Source: DATDAH01 sp036525535 (GTDB taxonomy: Bacteria > Actinomycetota > Acidimicrobiia > Acidimicrobiales > DATDAH01). Taken from it: DNA of 8,452 nt. This document shows positions 1 to 5,168 of this stretch, in pieces. Position numbers and translations under genes: made by a program. Where the stretch lies: assembly GCA_036525535.1 (NCBI GenBank), contig DATDAH010000078.1, positions 1 to 8,452 on the forward strand. Reading direction: 5' to 3'. The notes under the pieces are model-generated. The model did no database searches. It was not told the origin of the DNA and worked only from the letters and a program-made list of their open reading frames with translations. Each line of letters begins with the position of its first letter. The first letter of the stretch is position 1.

Positions 1-101
1 AGCTTGCCGATGATGCGCACACCCGGTGTGGGGCTGAACGAGCTCAGGTCGACCATCGGCGTGTTCCCGATCAGGTCCAGGATCGACGCGTGCACCGTCA
101 T
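1..101 (-). CDS. Cysteine synthase (PLP-dependent), N-terminal fragment
   Basis: Only the first 33 codons are in the window; the gene runs off the left edge. Reading from the ATG at 101-99, the protein opens with MTVHASILDLIGNTPMVDL and continues to a VRIIGKL segment. The ILDxIGNTPxV opening followed by a K-L(E) strand is the signature N-terminus of the CysK/CysM fold-type II PLP enzymes. These replace the leaving group of O-acetylserine or O-phosphoserine with sulfide, or with a protein-bound thiocarboxylate, to make cysteine. A purine-rich GGAG lies about six bases upstream of the ATG on the minus strand, giving a plausible ribosome binding site. It follows mec by 44 bp on the same strand, which suggests a CysM-type role. 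The fragment is too short to separate CysK from CysM or to show the PLP lysine. Confidence 0.85.
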   Translation of the reverse strand, partial: MTVHASILDLIGNTPMVDLSSFSPTPGVRIIGK

Positions 102-126
102 TCTGCGCTCCACCCCCTCGATTGTT

Positions 127-154
127 GACCGAACAGGTAGGAAAACTACCGGTC
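127..154 (-). other. Nested inverted repeat at the mec stop codon
   Basis: Two nested inverted repeats lie in the mec-cysteine synthase gap and overlap the mec stop codon. The inner arms are GGTAG (136-140) and CTACC (146-150) around a five-base A-rich loop. The outer arms are GACCG (127-131) and CGGTC (150-154), which share a base with the inner arm, so the two cannot both form completely. In minus-strand RNA the inner hairpin would have a U-rich loop. There is no T tract after it, so it is not an obvious terminator. It may be an RNA-processing or attenuation element, or chance. Confidence 0.3.
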
Positions 155-565
155 GATCAGAACCACGGGCTCCTCGGCGATGTTCCCGTCGGCGATCCGG
201 TACGAGCGCAGCACGGGCTCGGGCTGGCGCAGGGAGATGATGAGGTAGTGCCAGTCAGGGTCGGGGGCCTGGGCCACGTCGGTGGGCGACGGGTAGGCCT
301 CGGTGTGGGTGTGGCTGTGCATCACGCCGACGATGGCCAGTCCCCGGTCCTCGGCGTCCCGGTCGGCCCGCAGGTGGTCCTGGGGGTGCACCGTGTAGAT
401 GCGGCTGGAGGCCTCGGCGTTGCGACAGGGGTAGAAGACGGTGATGGCGCCTCGGCCCGGCGGACCGGCCAGCAGGCCGCAGGCCTCCAGCGGGAGGCCG
501 TCGTAGGCATGGGCCAGCATCGCTTGCCACGGCCCACGGTCGAGGTTCAGGGCATCACTCGTCAC
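146..565 (-). CDS. mec: Mec-type JAMM/MPN+ metallopeptidase (M67 family)
   Basis: From the proposed GTG at 565 the protein is 139 residues, the usual size for Mec. The zinc-binding JAMM set is complete: Glu27 in EACGLLAG, then His83-Ser-His85, Ser93 and Asp96 in the stretch HSHTHTEAYPSPTD (H-x-H-x7-S-x2-D). In Mycobacterium tuberculosis Mec releases newly formed cysteine from the C-terminus of the sulfur carrier CysO. The cysteine synthase immediately downstream supports the same pathway here, but no cysO gene lies between them. I chose the GTG start because upstream in-frame starts would run about 58 bases or more into the divergent SnoaL-like gene, and because a TACGAT element (581-576, minus strand) precedes it. 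An alternative start would be a few codons away. Family assignment is firm; the exact substrate is inferred. Confidence 0.85.
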   Translation of the reverse strand: MTSDALNLDRGPWQAMLAHAYDGLPLEACGLLAGPPGRGAITVFYPCRNAEASSRIYTVHPQDHLRADRDAEDRGLAIVGVMHSHTHTEAYPSPTDVAQAPDPDWHYLIISLRQPEPVLRSYRIADGNIAEEPVVLIDR

Positions 566-575
566 GGCGGCGCGG

Positions 576-591
576 ATCGTACCGGTACTGT
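576..591. promoter_or_regulatory. Symmetric divergent promoter with GTACCGGTAC palindrome
   Basis: Between mec and the SnoaL-like gene lies a perfect 10-bp palindrome, GTACCGGTAC (579-588). Reading outwards, each half runs into a -10-like hexamer: TACTGT (586-591) on the plus strand and TACGAT (581-576) on the minus strand. The plus hexamer ends eight bases before the ATG at 600, a spacing expected for a leaderless transcript. The minus hexamer ends ten bases before the GTG at 565. No Shine-Dalgarno sequence is seen before either start. The arrangement suggests one bidirectional promoter; whether the palindrome also binds a regulator is unknown. Confidence 0.5.
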
Positions 592-599
592 CCGCGGCG

Positions 600-1106
600 A
601 TGACGCAACCCCTGACCCCTGAGGACCTGGTCGAGATCGAGGCCATCAAGCAGGTCAAGTACCGGTACGCCCGCTGCCTGGATCAGAAGCTCTGGGACCA
701 GATGGGCGACCTGCTGACCGAGGACGCGGTGGCCGAGTACTCCGCCGGCAAGTACCGCCACGAGGGCCGGGACGCCATCGTGGGCTGGATCAGCGACGCC
801 ATGAAGGCGGAGACCTTCCTCTCCTCGCACCGGATGCACCACCCCGAGATCCGCCTCACCGGCCCGGACACGGCGCATGGCACCTGGGCCCTCGAGGACA
901 CGGTCGTGGAGACGGCGTACGGCATCACCATCCAGGGCGCCGCCTTCTACGAGGACGACTACCGCAAGGTCGACGGCGAGTGGAAGATCGAGCACACCGG
1001 CTACAAGCGCACCTACGAAGAGATCTTCCCCCGGGCGTCGATCGAGGGCCTGCGGCTCACGGCGTCATGGTGGGCCACCGGTGGGGCCTCGGATCTCGAG
1101 GCCTGA
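600..1106 (+). CDS. SnoaL-like / NTF2-fold family protein
   Basis: A 168-residue protein of the SnoaL-like (SnoaL_4) branch of the NTF2 superfamily. These form a cone-shaped alpha+beta barrel and include ketosteroid isomerases, scytalone-type dehydratases, limonene epoxide hydrolase relatives and many uncharacterised members. The typical features are present: the N-terminal helix with IEAIKQVKYRYARCLD, the following DLLTEDAV turn, the central SHRMHHPEI segment, and a C-terminal strand set ending around GEWKIEHTGYKR. Asp28 and one of His77/His80/His81 occupy positions often used as the acid-base pair in active members. About 30 residues extend beyond the usual fold. The gene diverges from mec and stands alone, so context gives no substrate. 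The ATG at 600 sits eight bases after a TACTGT element, consistent with leaderless translation. Fold assignment is good; activity is unknown. Confidence 0.85.
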   Translation: MTQPLTPEDLVEIEAIKQVKYRYARCLDQKLWDQMGDLLTEDAVAEYSAGKYRHEGRDAIVGWISDAMKAETFLSSHRMHHPEIRLTGPDTAHGTWALEDTVVETAYGITIQGAAFYEDDYRKVDGEWKIEHTGYKRTYEEIFPRASIEGLRLTASWWATGGASDLEA

Positions 1107-1136
1107 TCCACGCCCTCACGCGCTTGACTGGCGGCC

Positions 1137-1616
1137 ATGGCCCGCCCTGACGGCGTCAAGGTCGTGGCGAGCAACCGCCAGGCCCGACGCAACTACGAGA
1201 TCCTCGACACCTTCGAGGCCGGCCTCGTGCTGAGCGGCAGCGAGGTCAAGTCACTGCGGGAGGCGAAGGTCACCGTCAGCGACGCGTACGCTCGGATCAT
1301 CGACCACGAGGCGTGGGTCATCGGTCTTCACATCACGCCTTACAGCCACGCCGCGGACACCTTCGGCGACGCCAACCCGGAGCGCGACCGCAAGTTGCTC
1401 CTGCACCGCCGCGAGATCGACAAGATCAAGGCCCGCCTCGACCAGGATCGACTGACGCTGGTGCCCCTCGCCCTCTACTTTAAGGACGGCCGGGCCAAGC
1501 TGGAGCTGGGCCTGGGCAAGGGTCGCACCGGCGTCGACAAGCGCCACCACATCGCCGCCCGGGACGCCGAGCGGGAGGCCCAGCGCGACGTGGCCCGGAC
1601 CCGGAGGAACGAGTAG
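1137..1616 (+). CDS. smpB: SsrA-binding protein SmpB
   Basis: A 159-residue SmpB, the normal length. SmpB binds the tRNA-like domain of tmRNA, mimics the missing anticodon arm and brings alanyl-tmRNA to the A site of ribosomes stalled on broken messages. Diagnostic stretches are VVASNRQARRNYEILDTFEAG at the N-terminus, LVLSGSEVKSLR, DAYARI, the strand WVIGLHITPYSHA, then the conserved basic region RDRKLLLHRREIDKI, the segment LVPLALYFKDGRAKLELGLGKG, and the charged tail beginning DKR. The tail is unstructured off the ribosome and enters the mRNA channel. It lies directly upstream of ssrA on the same strand, a common pairing. A TTGACT hexamer ends seven bases before the ATG and could be a poor leaderless -10; no clear Shine-Dalgarno sequence is present. 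Confidence 0.97.
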   Translation: MARPDGVKVVASNRQARRNYEILDTFEAGLVLSGSEVKSLREAKVTVSDAYARIIDHEAWVIGLHITPYSHAADTFGDANPERDRKLLLHRREIDKIKARLDQDRLTLVPLALYFKDGRAKLELGLGKGRTGVDKRHHIAARDAEREAQRDVARTRRNE

Positions 1617-1632
1617 CCGTGCCCGCCCTCCG

Positions 1633-1638
1633 TAGACT
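1633..1638 (+). promoter_or_regulatory. Candidate ssrA -10 element (TAGACT)
   Basis: TAGACT matches the TANNNT -10 pattern and is the only good match in the smpB-ssrA gap. Transcription would start near 1645, giving a leader of roughly 50 bases that RNase P would remove at the mature tmRNA 5' end. No good -35 is visible at the expected distance. The leader contains a small hairpin (ACTC at 1658-1661 with GAGT at 1665-1668). Confidence 0.4.
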
Positions 1639-1694
1639 GGTGACCCCGGGGGCAACGACTCCGGGAGTTGCTTGACATCCGAGAGTGACAGCAC

Positions 1695-2064
1695 GGGGCT
1701 GATCGGTTTCGACGTGGAGACCGTCAGGCGTGTGTGCGACCGGAGTTGCTCAGACTCCTTAAACGGGGCACCCAAAGAAGCGCCGAAGGCGACTTCGCTC
1801 TCGCCGCCTGACCTAGTCAGTAGGTAGAGAGTCACAGCGACCCGCAAGGGCACGCGGGGCCTGTCCACTGCAGCCCGGCAACAGAAGCAGTGGAGGACCG
1901 CAGGGAGAGACCGCTGGCGGCGGGAAAGACCGCTGACACCGGGGAAAGACCCGGCGGTCATGAGGACCCGACCTCTCGGCGGCCGTAAGCCGTAGATCGG
2001 GAATGGTCGTAGCGCGTACGTCTCGCACTTCGCGGACGAGGGTTCGATTCCCTCCAGCTCCACC
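1695..2064 (+). ncRNA. ssrA: Transfer-messenger RNA (tmRNA)
   Basis: A one-piece tmRNA of about 370 nt, the RNA partner of SmpB in rescue of stalled ribosomes. The 5' end GGGGCTGATCGG and 3' end AGCTCC (2056-2061) pair as the acceptor stem, with A2062 as discriminator. A T-arm GGGTTCGATTCCC lies just before it. The genome gives CC then G, so the terminal CCA must be completed after transcription. Upstream of the tag, GGAGT (1742-1746) can pair with ACTCC (1754-1758), consistent with pseudoknot 1. After the tag, CCCGC/GCGGG (1841-1845/1854-1858) and CCACTGC/GCAGTGG (1865-1871/1887-1893) give further helices. The tag ORF ends in codons for DFALAA and TGA. Three repeats of GGGARAGACC lie at 1903-1951. 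Boundaries are set from the acceptor stem and should be right to within a few bases. Confidence 0.96.
1767..1811 (+). other. tmRNA tag-peptide reading frame
   Basis: Within ssrA, the frame ending in TGA at 1809-1811 encodes a proposed tag GTQRSAEGDFALAA. The C-terminal ALAA is the usual degradation signal recognised by ClpXP-type proteases, and DFALAA or DYALAA endings are typical of actinobacterial tags. I place the resume codon at GGC (1767-1769) because it follows TTAAACG and has an A at -4, the position important for frame setting in Escherichia coli. The neighbouring frames do not give an ALAA ending. The stop and the last residues are firm; the first residue (Gly) is inferred. Confidence 0.75.
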
Positions 2065-2076
2065 GCCCCCGTGTCC

Positions 2077-2100
2077 GGGCCCGAGCGAGAGCTCGGGCCC
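2077..2100 (+). terminator. GC-rich hairpin terminator after ssrA
   Basis: A perfect 10-bp stem, GGGCCCGAGC (2077-2086) with GCTCGGGCCC (2091-2100), closes a GAGA tetraloop 12 bases after the tmRNA 3' end. The following bases are only modestly T-rich, which is common for intrinsic terminators of high-GC actinobacteria. Its position between ssrA and the next gene strongly supports termination of the smpB-ssrA unit. Confidence 0.8.
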
Positions 2101-2142
2101 GATCTCGTTCTCGGTCGGCCCCGCAGCGGGCAGAGTTCACGC

Positions 2143-2718
2143 ATGGCGATCGAGGTGCGGCCGGCGACGACGTTCCACGACGTCAAGACGATGGTCGGGC
2201 CCAAGCGGCCCGACGCGAACGTGTGTTGGTGCCTGAGCTACCGCCTGACCTCCTCGAAGGAGAACCACGACCTGGTCGGCTCCGCCCGGGGCAAGCGGGT
2301 GCAGCAACTGGTCCGGCAGCGCCCGCCGCCCGGCGTGCTCGCCTACGACGGCGATGAGGTGGTCGGCTGGGCCGCGGTGCACCCGCGCGCCGACACGAGC
2401 TTCGCCCGCAACCGGAAGATCCCGCACCTCGACGATCTCGACGTCTGGTCGGTGTGGTGCATCCGGGTGCGGCCGGGCCACCGTCGCGAGGGCATCTCGC
2501 ACCCCCTGCTGGCGGGGGCCGTCGACTTCGCCCGCTCGAATGGCGCGCCCGCGATCGAGGGCTACCCGGTCGACAACAAGGGTGCGAAGGTCGACCTCAC
2601 CATGGCCTACGTCGGCACGATGAGCCTGTTCGAGCAGGCCGGGTTCGCCAAGGGGGCCGACACCGACTCCGTCCTGAACGGCTTTCCTCGCGTCCTCATG
2701 CGGCTCGACCTGCGCTGA
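2143..2718 (+). CDS. GNAT family N-acetyltransferase
   Basis: A 191-residue protein with the GCN5-related acetyltransferase fold. Strands with VLAYDGDEVVGWAAVHPR (about 65-82) lead to the core VWSVWCIRVRPGHRREGISHPLL (about 101-123), which holds the acetyl-CoA pyrophosphate-binding loop in the form R-R-E-G-I-S. The C-terminal SLFEQAGF (161-168) is the usual last helix and strand. The N-terminal PKRPDANVCWCLSYR contains two closely spaced cysteines, C28 and C30, typical of a widespread actinobacterial subgroup of unknown substrate. I use the ATG at 2143, since a longer frame from 2071 would run through the ssrA terminator hairpin. A CAGAGT hexamer ends six bases before this ATG and may be a weak leaderless -10. 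The gene is probably its own unit. The acceptor substrate cannot be predicted. Confidence 0.85.
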   Translation: MAIEVRPATTFHDVKTMVGPKRPDANVCWCLSYRLTSSKENHDLVGSARGKRVQQLVRQRPPPGVLAYDGDEVVGWAAVHPRADTSFARNRKIPHLDDLDVWSVWCIRVRPGHRREGISHPLLAGAVDFARSNGAPAIEGYPVDNKGAKVDLTMAYVGTMSLFEQAGFAKGADTDSVLNGFPRVLMRLDLR

Positions 2719-2748
2719 GCGACCGTGACGGCGATGCCCCGTGCGGCG

Positions 2749-2765
2749 AGGTCAGCCGCTGACCT
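2749..2765. promoter_or_regulatory. 17-bp perfect inverted repeat, candidate operator
   Basis: AGGTCAGC (2749-2756) and GCTGACCT (2758-2765) are perfect inverted arms around one C. The repeat lies in the 62-bp gap between the two acetyltransferase genes and ends 15 bases before the ATG at 2781. It overlaps the region where a promoter for the second gene is expected (a poor -10, CACGAT, lies at 2768-2773). Its size and near-zero spacer suit a dimeric repressor site better than an RNA hairpin, whose loop would be very tight. No regulator gene is in the window. Confidence 0.4.
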
Positions 2766-2780
2766 GTCACGATCGGGGGA

Positions 2781-3533
2781 ATGCACGATCGCGAGCTGAC
2801 CGACGCCGAAGCGGCCCCCGTCGGCGCCGCTCGGATCGATCCGGGAGCCGAGCCGTTCCCCCGGGCCGTGCTGACACCCGTCGCCGCCGCACCGCCGGCC
2901 GACGTGGCCGCGGCGGCGATCCGCGCGCTGCCCGGCCACCGGTTCATCGTCGACGACCCGACCCTGGCGGCTGCGCTCATCAGCCAGGGCGTCACGCTCG
3001 TCCGGGCGTCGTCACTCATGGTCCTCCGGTTACCGACTCCGTCTCCCATCCCCCCTGACCCTGGCGTCGAGCTGCGGCCCGTGCAGGACACGCCGTTCGA
3101 GTACGGCGAGATCGTCCGACGGGCCTATCCACCCGATCACCCGGACCACGAGCTCGGTGACGCGACGCCCGACGGAGCGGCGGCGACGATCCGTGGCTAC
3201 CTCGCCGGTGAGATCGTCGGCCCGCTCCTGACCGACGCCTCGGCCGAGGCGCGGCTGAACGGTGTCCTCGCCGGCGTGAACATCGTCTCCGACATGGCCG
3301 CCGACGACGAGTACGACGGCGGGCCGTGGATCACCGACCTCTTCGTGGATCCGTCCGCCCAGGGCCACGGCGTGGGCCGGGCCCTCCTGGGCCACGCCCT
3401 CAGCCAGCTGACCGCCTCCGGCCGGGACCGCCTGGGGCTGGCGGTCACGCTCGGCAACCCCGCCCGTCGCCTCTATGAGGCCCTCGGCTTCGTCGAGCAG
3501 GGCACCCGCTGGAACGTGGTCAACGAGACCTGA
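2781..3533 (+). CDS. GNAT family N-acetyltransferase with N-terminal extension
   Basis: A 250-residue protein whose C-terminal half is a clear GNAT domain: WITDLFVDPSAQGHGVGRALL (about 183-203) contains the Q-G-H-G-V-G acetyl-CoA loop (194-199), and NPARRLYEALGFVEQGTRW (226-244) is the usual terminal helix and strand. The first 95 residues are not a full domain. They contain a segment around FIVDDPTLAAALISQGVTLVRASSLMVLRL that resembles the C-terminal end of a degenerate GNAT half, followed by a proline-rich linker (85-95). So it may be a decayed tandem acetyltransferase. The ATG at 2781 has GGGGGA directly before it, too close for a good ribosome site, so leaderless translation is possible. 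The substrate is unknown. The N-terminal reading is an inference from pattern only. Confidence 0.82.
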   Translation: MHDRELTDAEAAPVGAARIDPGAEPFPRAVLTPVAAAPPADVAAAAIRALPGHRFIVDDPTLAAALISQGVTLVRASSLMVLRLPTPSPIPPDPGVELRPVQDTPFEYGEIVRRAYPPDHPDHELGDATPDGAAATIRGYLAGEIVGPLLTDASAEARLNGVLAGVNIVSDMAADDEYDGGPWITDLFVDPSAQGHGVGRALLGHALSQLTASGRDRLGLAVTLGNPARRLYEALGFVEQGTRWNVVNET

Positions 3534-3536
3534 CGC

Positions 3537-3564
3537 CCCACGGGTGACGGAAAATCACCGGGGG
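3537..3564 (+). terminator. Weak hairpin after the second GNAT gene
   Basis: GGTGA (3543-3547) can pair with TCACC (3555-3559) around CGGAAAA, and the outer CCC (3537-3539) with GGG (3560-3564) across a small bulge. It begins just after the TGA at 3531-3533. No T tract follows, so termination is uncertain; it may simply separate the GNAT gene from the transporter. Confidence 0.3.
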
Positions 3565-3594
3565 AACAGGCGCGCGACCTGCCACCCTGGATCG

Positions 3595-4902
3595 GTGAGT
3601 CCCCAGCGCCGATCCTTCCTGCTGCTCGAGGCGGCCACGCTCGTCTCGGGCGTGGGCAACGGCGTCGCCATGGTCGCCCTCCCCTGGCTCGCCCTCGAGG
3701 CGACCGGCAGCGCCTCCGCCGCCGGCATCGTCGCCACCGCGGCCGCCCTCCCGCTGATCGCGGCGAGCCTGGTGTCGGGCACCGTCGTGGACTCCTTCGG
3801 TCGTCGCCGCACCGCGGTGGTCTCCGACCTCCTCTCGCTGATCGCGGTAGCCGCGATCCCGATCGCGGACGCCACCGTCGGCCTCTCCCTGGGCCTGCTC
3901 ATCGTGTTCGCGGCGCTGGGGGCGGCCTTCGACCCGGCCGGGATCACCGCCCGCGAGACCTTGTTGCCCGCCGCGGCCCACGGCGCGGGCTGGGGCCTGG
4001 AGCGGGCCAACAGCGTGCACGAGGCCGTCTGGAACGTGGCCTTCCTCGTCGGTCCCGGCATCGGCGGACTGCTCATCGCCACGGTCGGCGCGGCCAGCAC
4101 GCTCTGGGTCACCGCCGCCGGTTTCGCCCTCTCCCTCGCCCTGACGTCGAGGATCCGGGTGCCCGGCGCCGGGATCCCCCAGGCCCACGAGCGGCCGGAG
4201 GGATTCTGGACCGGGACGCTCGAGGGCCTGCGCTTCATCCGTCACGAGCCGCTGCTGCGCACGACCGCGCTGCTGAGCATGGCCATCGTCGCCCTCTACC
4301 TTCCCGTCGAGGGGGTGATCCTGCCGACCTACTTCAACGAGCAGGGCCAGCCGGCGCGCCTCGGAACCGTCCTCATGGCCCTGAGCCTCGGCGGCATCGC
4401 CGGCTCCCTGGCGTACGGCAAGTGGGGCACGAGGCTGCGCCGCAGGACGGCCTTCGTCCTGGCCATGGTCGGTGTCGGGGTCCCGCTGTTCGGCATGGCT
4501 CTGCTCCCGCCGTTCACGGTCATGGTCCTCTTCGCCACGATCGCCGGGTTCCTGTACGGGCCCATCGCCCCGCTGGAGAACTACGCCATGCAGACCCGCA
4601 CGCCCGAGGAGCTGCGAGGTCGGGCGTTCGGCGTCCTCACGTCTGCGGCCTACGCCGCGGGCCCGGTGGGCTACCTACTGGTCGGCCCACTGGTGGAGGC
4701 CCTCGGCCTTCGCCCCGCCTTCATCCTGCTCAGCGCCGGCCTCGTCCTGGTGACCCTGGCCGCCATCCCCGCCCGCAGCCTCCACCTGCTCGACGAGCCC
4801 CCGCTGTACGCCGCCTCGCCCGACGAGGACTGGACCCCGACCCATTCGGGCCTGCCCCTCGGCGAGCAGTCCGTCCCGCAGTTGCGGGAGTCGGCCGCTT
4901 GA
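3595..4902 (+). CDS. MFS transporter, efflux-like
   Basis: A 435-residue integral membrane protein of the major facilitator superfamily. About a dozen hydrophobic segments are spread along it, with a longer polar loop near residues 180-215 dividing the N- and C-terminal halves. The signature motif A between helices 2 and 3 is GTVVDSFGRRR (62-72), with the conserved Asp and basic residues. The overall pattern resembles the MFS_3/enterobactin-exporter-like proteins that many actinobacteria use for efflux of drugs, siderophores or metabolites. A polar tail of about 40 residues after the last helix is rich in acidic residues and proline. I choose the GTG at 3595 because the protein then begins just before helix 1; a longer frame from 3475 overlaps the upstream GNAT gene. 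No adjacent regulator points to a substrate. Confidence 0.88.
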   Translation: MSPQRRSFLLLEAATLVSGVGNGVAMVALPWLALEATGSASAAGIVATAAALPLIAASLVSGTVVDSFGRRRTAVVSDLLSLIAVAAIPIADATVGLSLGLLIVFAALGAAFDPAGITARETLLPAAAHGAGWGLERANSVHEAVWNVAFLVGPGIGGLLIATVGAASTLWVTAAGFALSLALTSRIRVPGAGIPQAHERPEGFWTGTLEGLRFIRHEPLLRTTALLSMAIVALYLPVEGVILPTYFNEQGQPARLGTVLMALSLGGIAGSLAYGKWGTRLRRRTAFVLAMVGVGVPLFGMALLPPFTVMVLFATIAGFLYGPIAPLENYAMQTRTPEELRGRAFGVLTSAAYAAGPVGYLLVGPLVEALGLRPAFILLSAGLVLVTLAAIPARSLHLLDEPPLYAASPDEDWTPTHSGLPLGEQSVPQLRESAA

Positions 4903-4913
4903 CACCGGGTGTC
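4901..4913. repeat. 13-bp perfect inverted repeat at the transporter stop
   Basis: GACACC (4901-4906) and GGTGTC (4908-4913) are inverted arms around one G. The repeat overlaps the MFS stop codon and lies just before the DUF2630 start. It could be a small operator or chance in GC-rich DNA; there is no T tract to suggest termination. Confidence 0.25.
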
Positions 4914-4924
4914 GGATGGATGCC

Positions 4925-5167
4925 ATGGACGACGCCGAGATCCTGAGCCGCATCACCGCCCTCGTGGACGAGGAGCACCGCCTCGAGGAGAGCCACATCG
5001 GCGAAGGCCTGTCGGACGAGGAGAAGGACCGTCTCGGCGAGGTCGAGGTCGCCCTCGACCAGTGTTGGGACCTGCTCCGGCAACGAAGGGCGCGGCGCAA
5101 CGCCGGCCTCGACCCCGACGAGGCCGCGGTGCGTCCGGAGGGCACCGTCGAGGGCTACCGGCAGTAG
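4925..5167 (+). CDS. DUF2630 family protein
   Basis: A small acidic and basic helical protein of 80 residues matching the actinobacterial DUF2630 family. The hallmarks are an N-terminal MDDAEILSRITALVDEEHRL, a charged middle segment, and a conserved C-terminal LDQCWDLLRQRRARRNAGLD followed by a P-E-G-T-V-E-G-Y ending. It is predicted to be two helices, probably a helical hairpin, with no signal peptide or membrane segment. Function is unknown for the whole family. I start it at the second ATG (4925) because family members begin at the M-D-D or equivalent; the ATG at 4916 would add three residues and is also possible. It follows the transporter closely (22 bp), so the two may be co-transcribed. 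Its TAG is one base from the end of the convergent acyltransferase gene. Confidence 0.85.
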   Translation: MDDAEILSRITALVDEEHRLEESHIGEGLSDEEKDRLGEVEVALDQCWDLLRQRRARRNAGLDPDEAAVRPEGTVEGYRQ

Positions 5168-5168
5168 C

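Noticed and set aside
566..658. Longer start for mec
   Set aside because: The extension would overlap the divergent SnoaL-like gene and its promoter, and adds residues outside the Mec fold.
1672..1677. Perfect TTGACA as a -35 box for ssrA
   Set aside because: A -10 at normal spacing would fall inside the mature tmRNA (1695-1700, GGGGCT) and does not match TANNNT. The hexamer is probably incidental.
2071..2142. Longer start for the first GNAT gene
   Set aside because: The added codons run through the ssrA terminator hairpin, and family similarity begins at MAIEVRPAT.
1251..2204. Long open frame of 317 codons on the minus strand across smpB and ssrA
   Set aside because: It is antisense to a clear SmpB and a structured tmRNA, has low-complexity composition and no recognisable domain; long antisense frames are common at this GC content.
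3475..3594. Longer start for the MFS transporter
   Set aside because: The extension overlaps the end of the GNAT gene in another frame and adds a polar Arg/Pro-rich stretch before helix 1.
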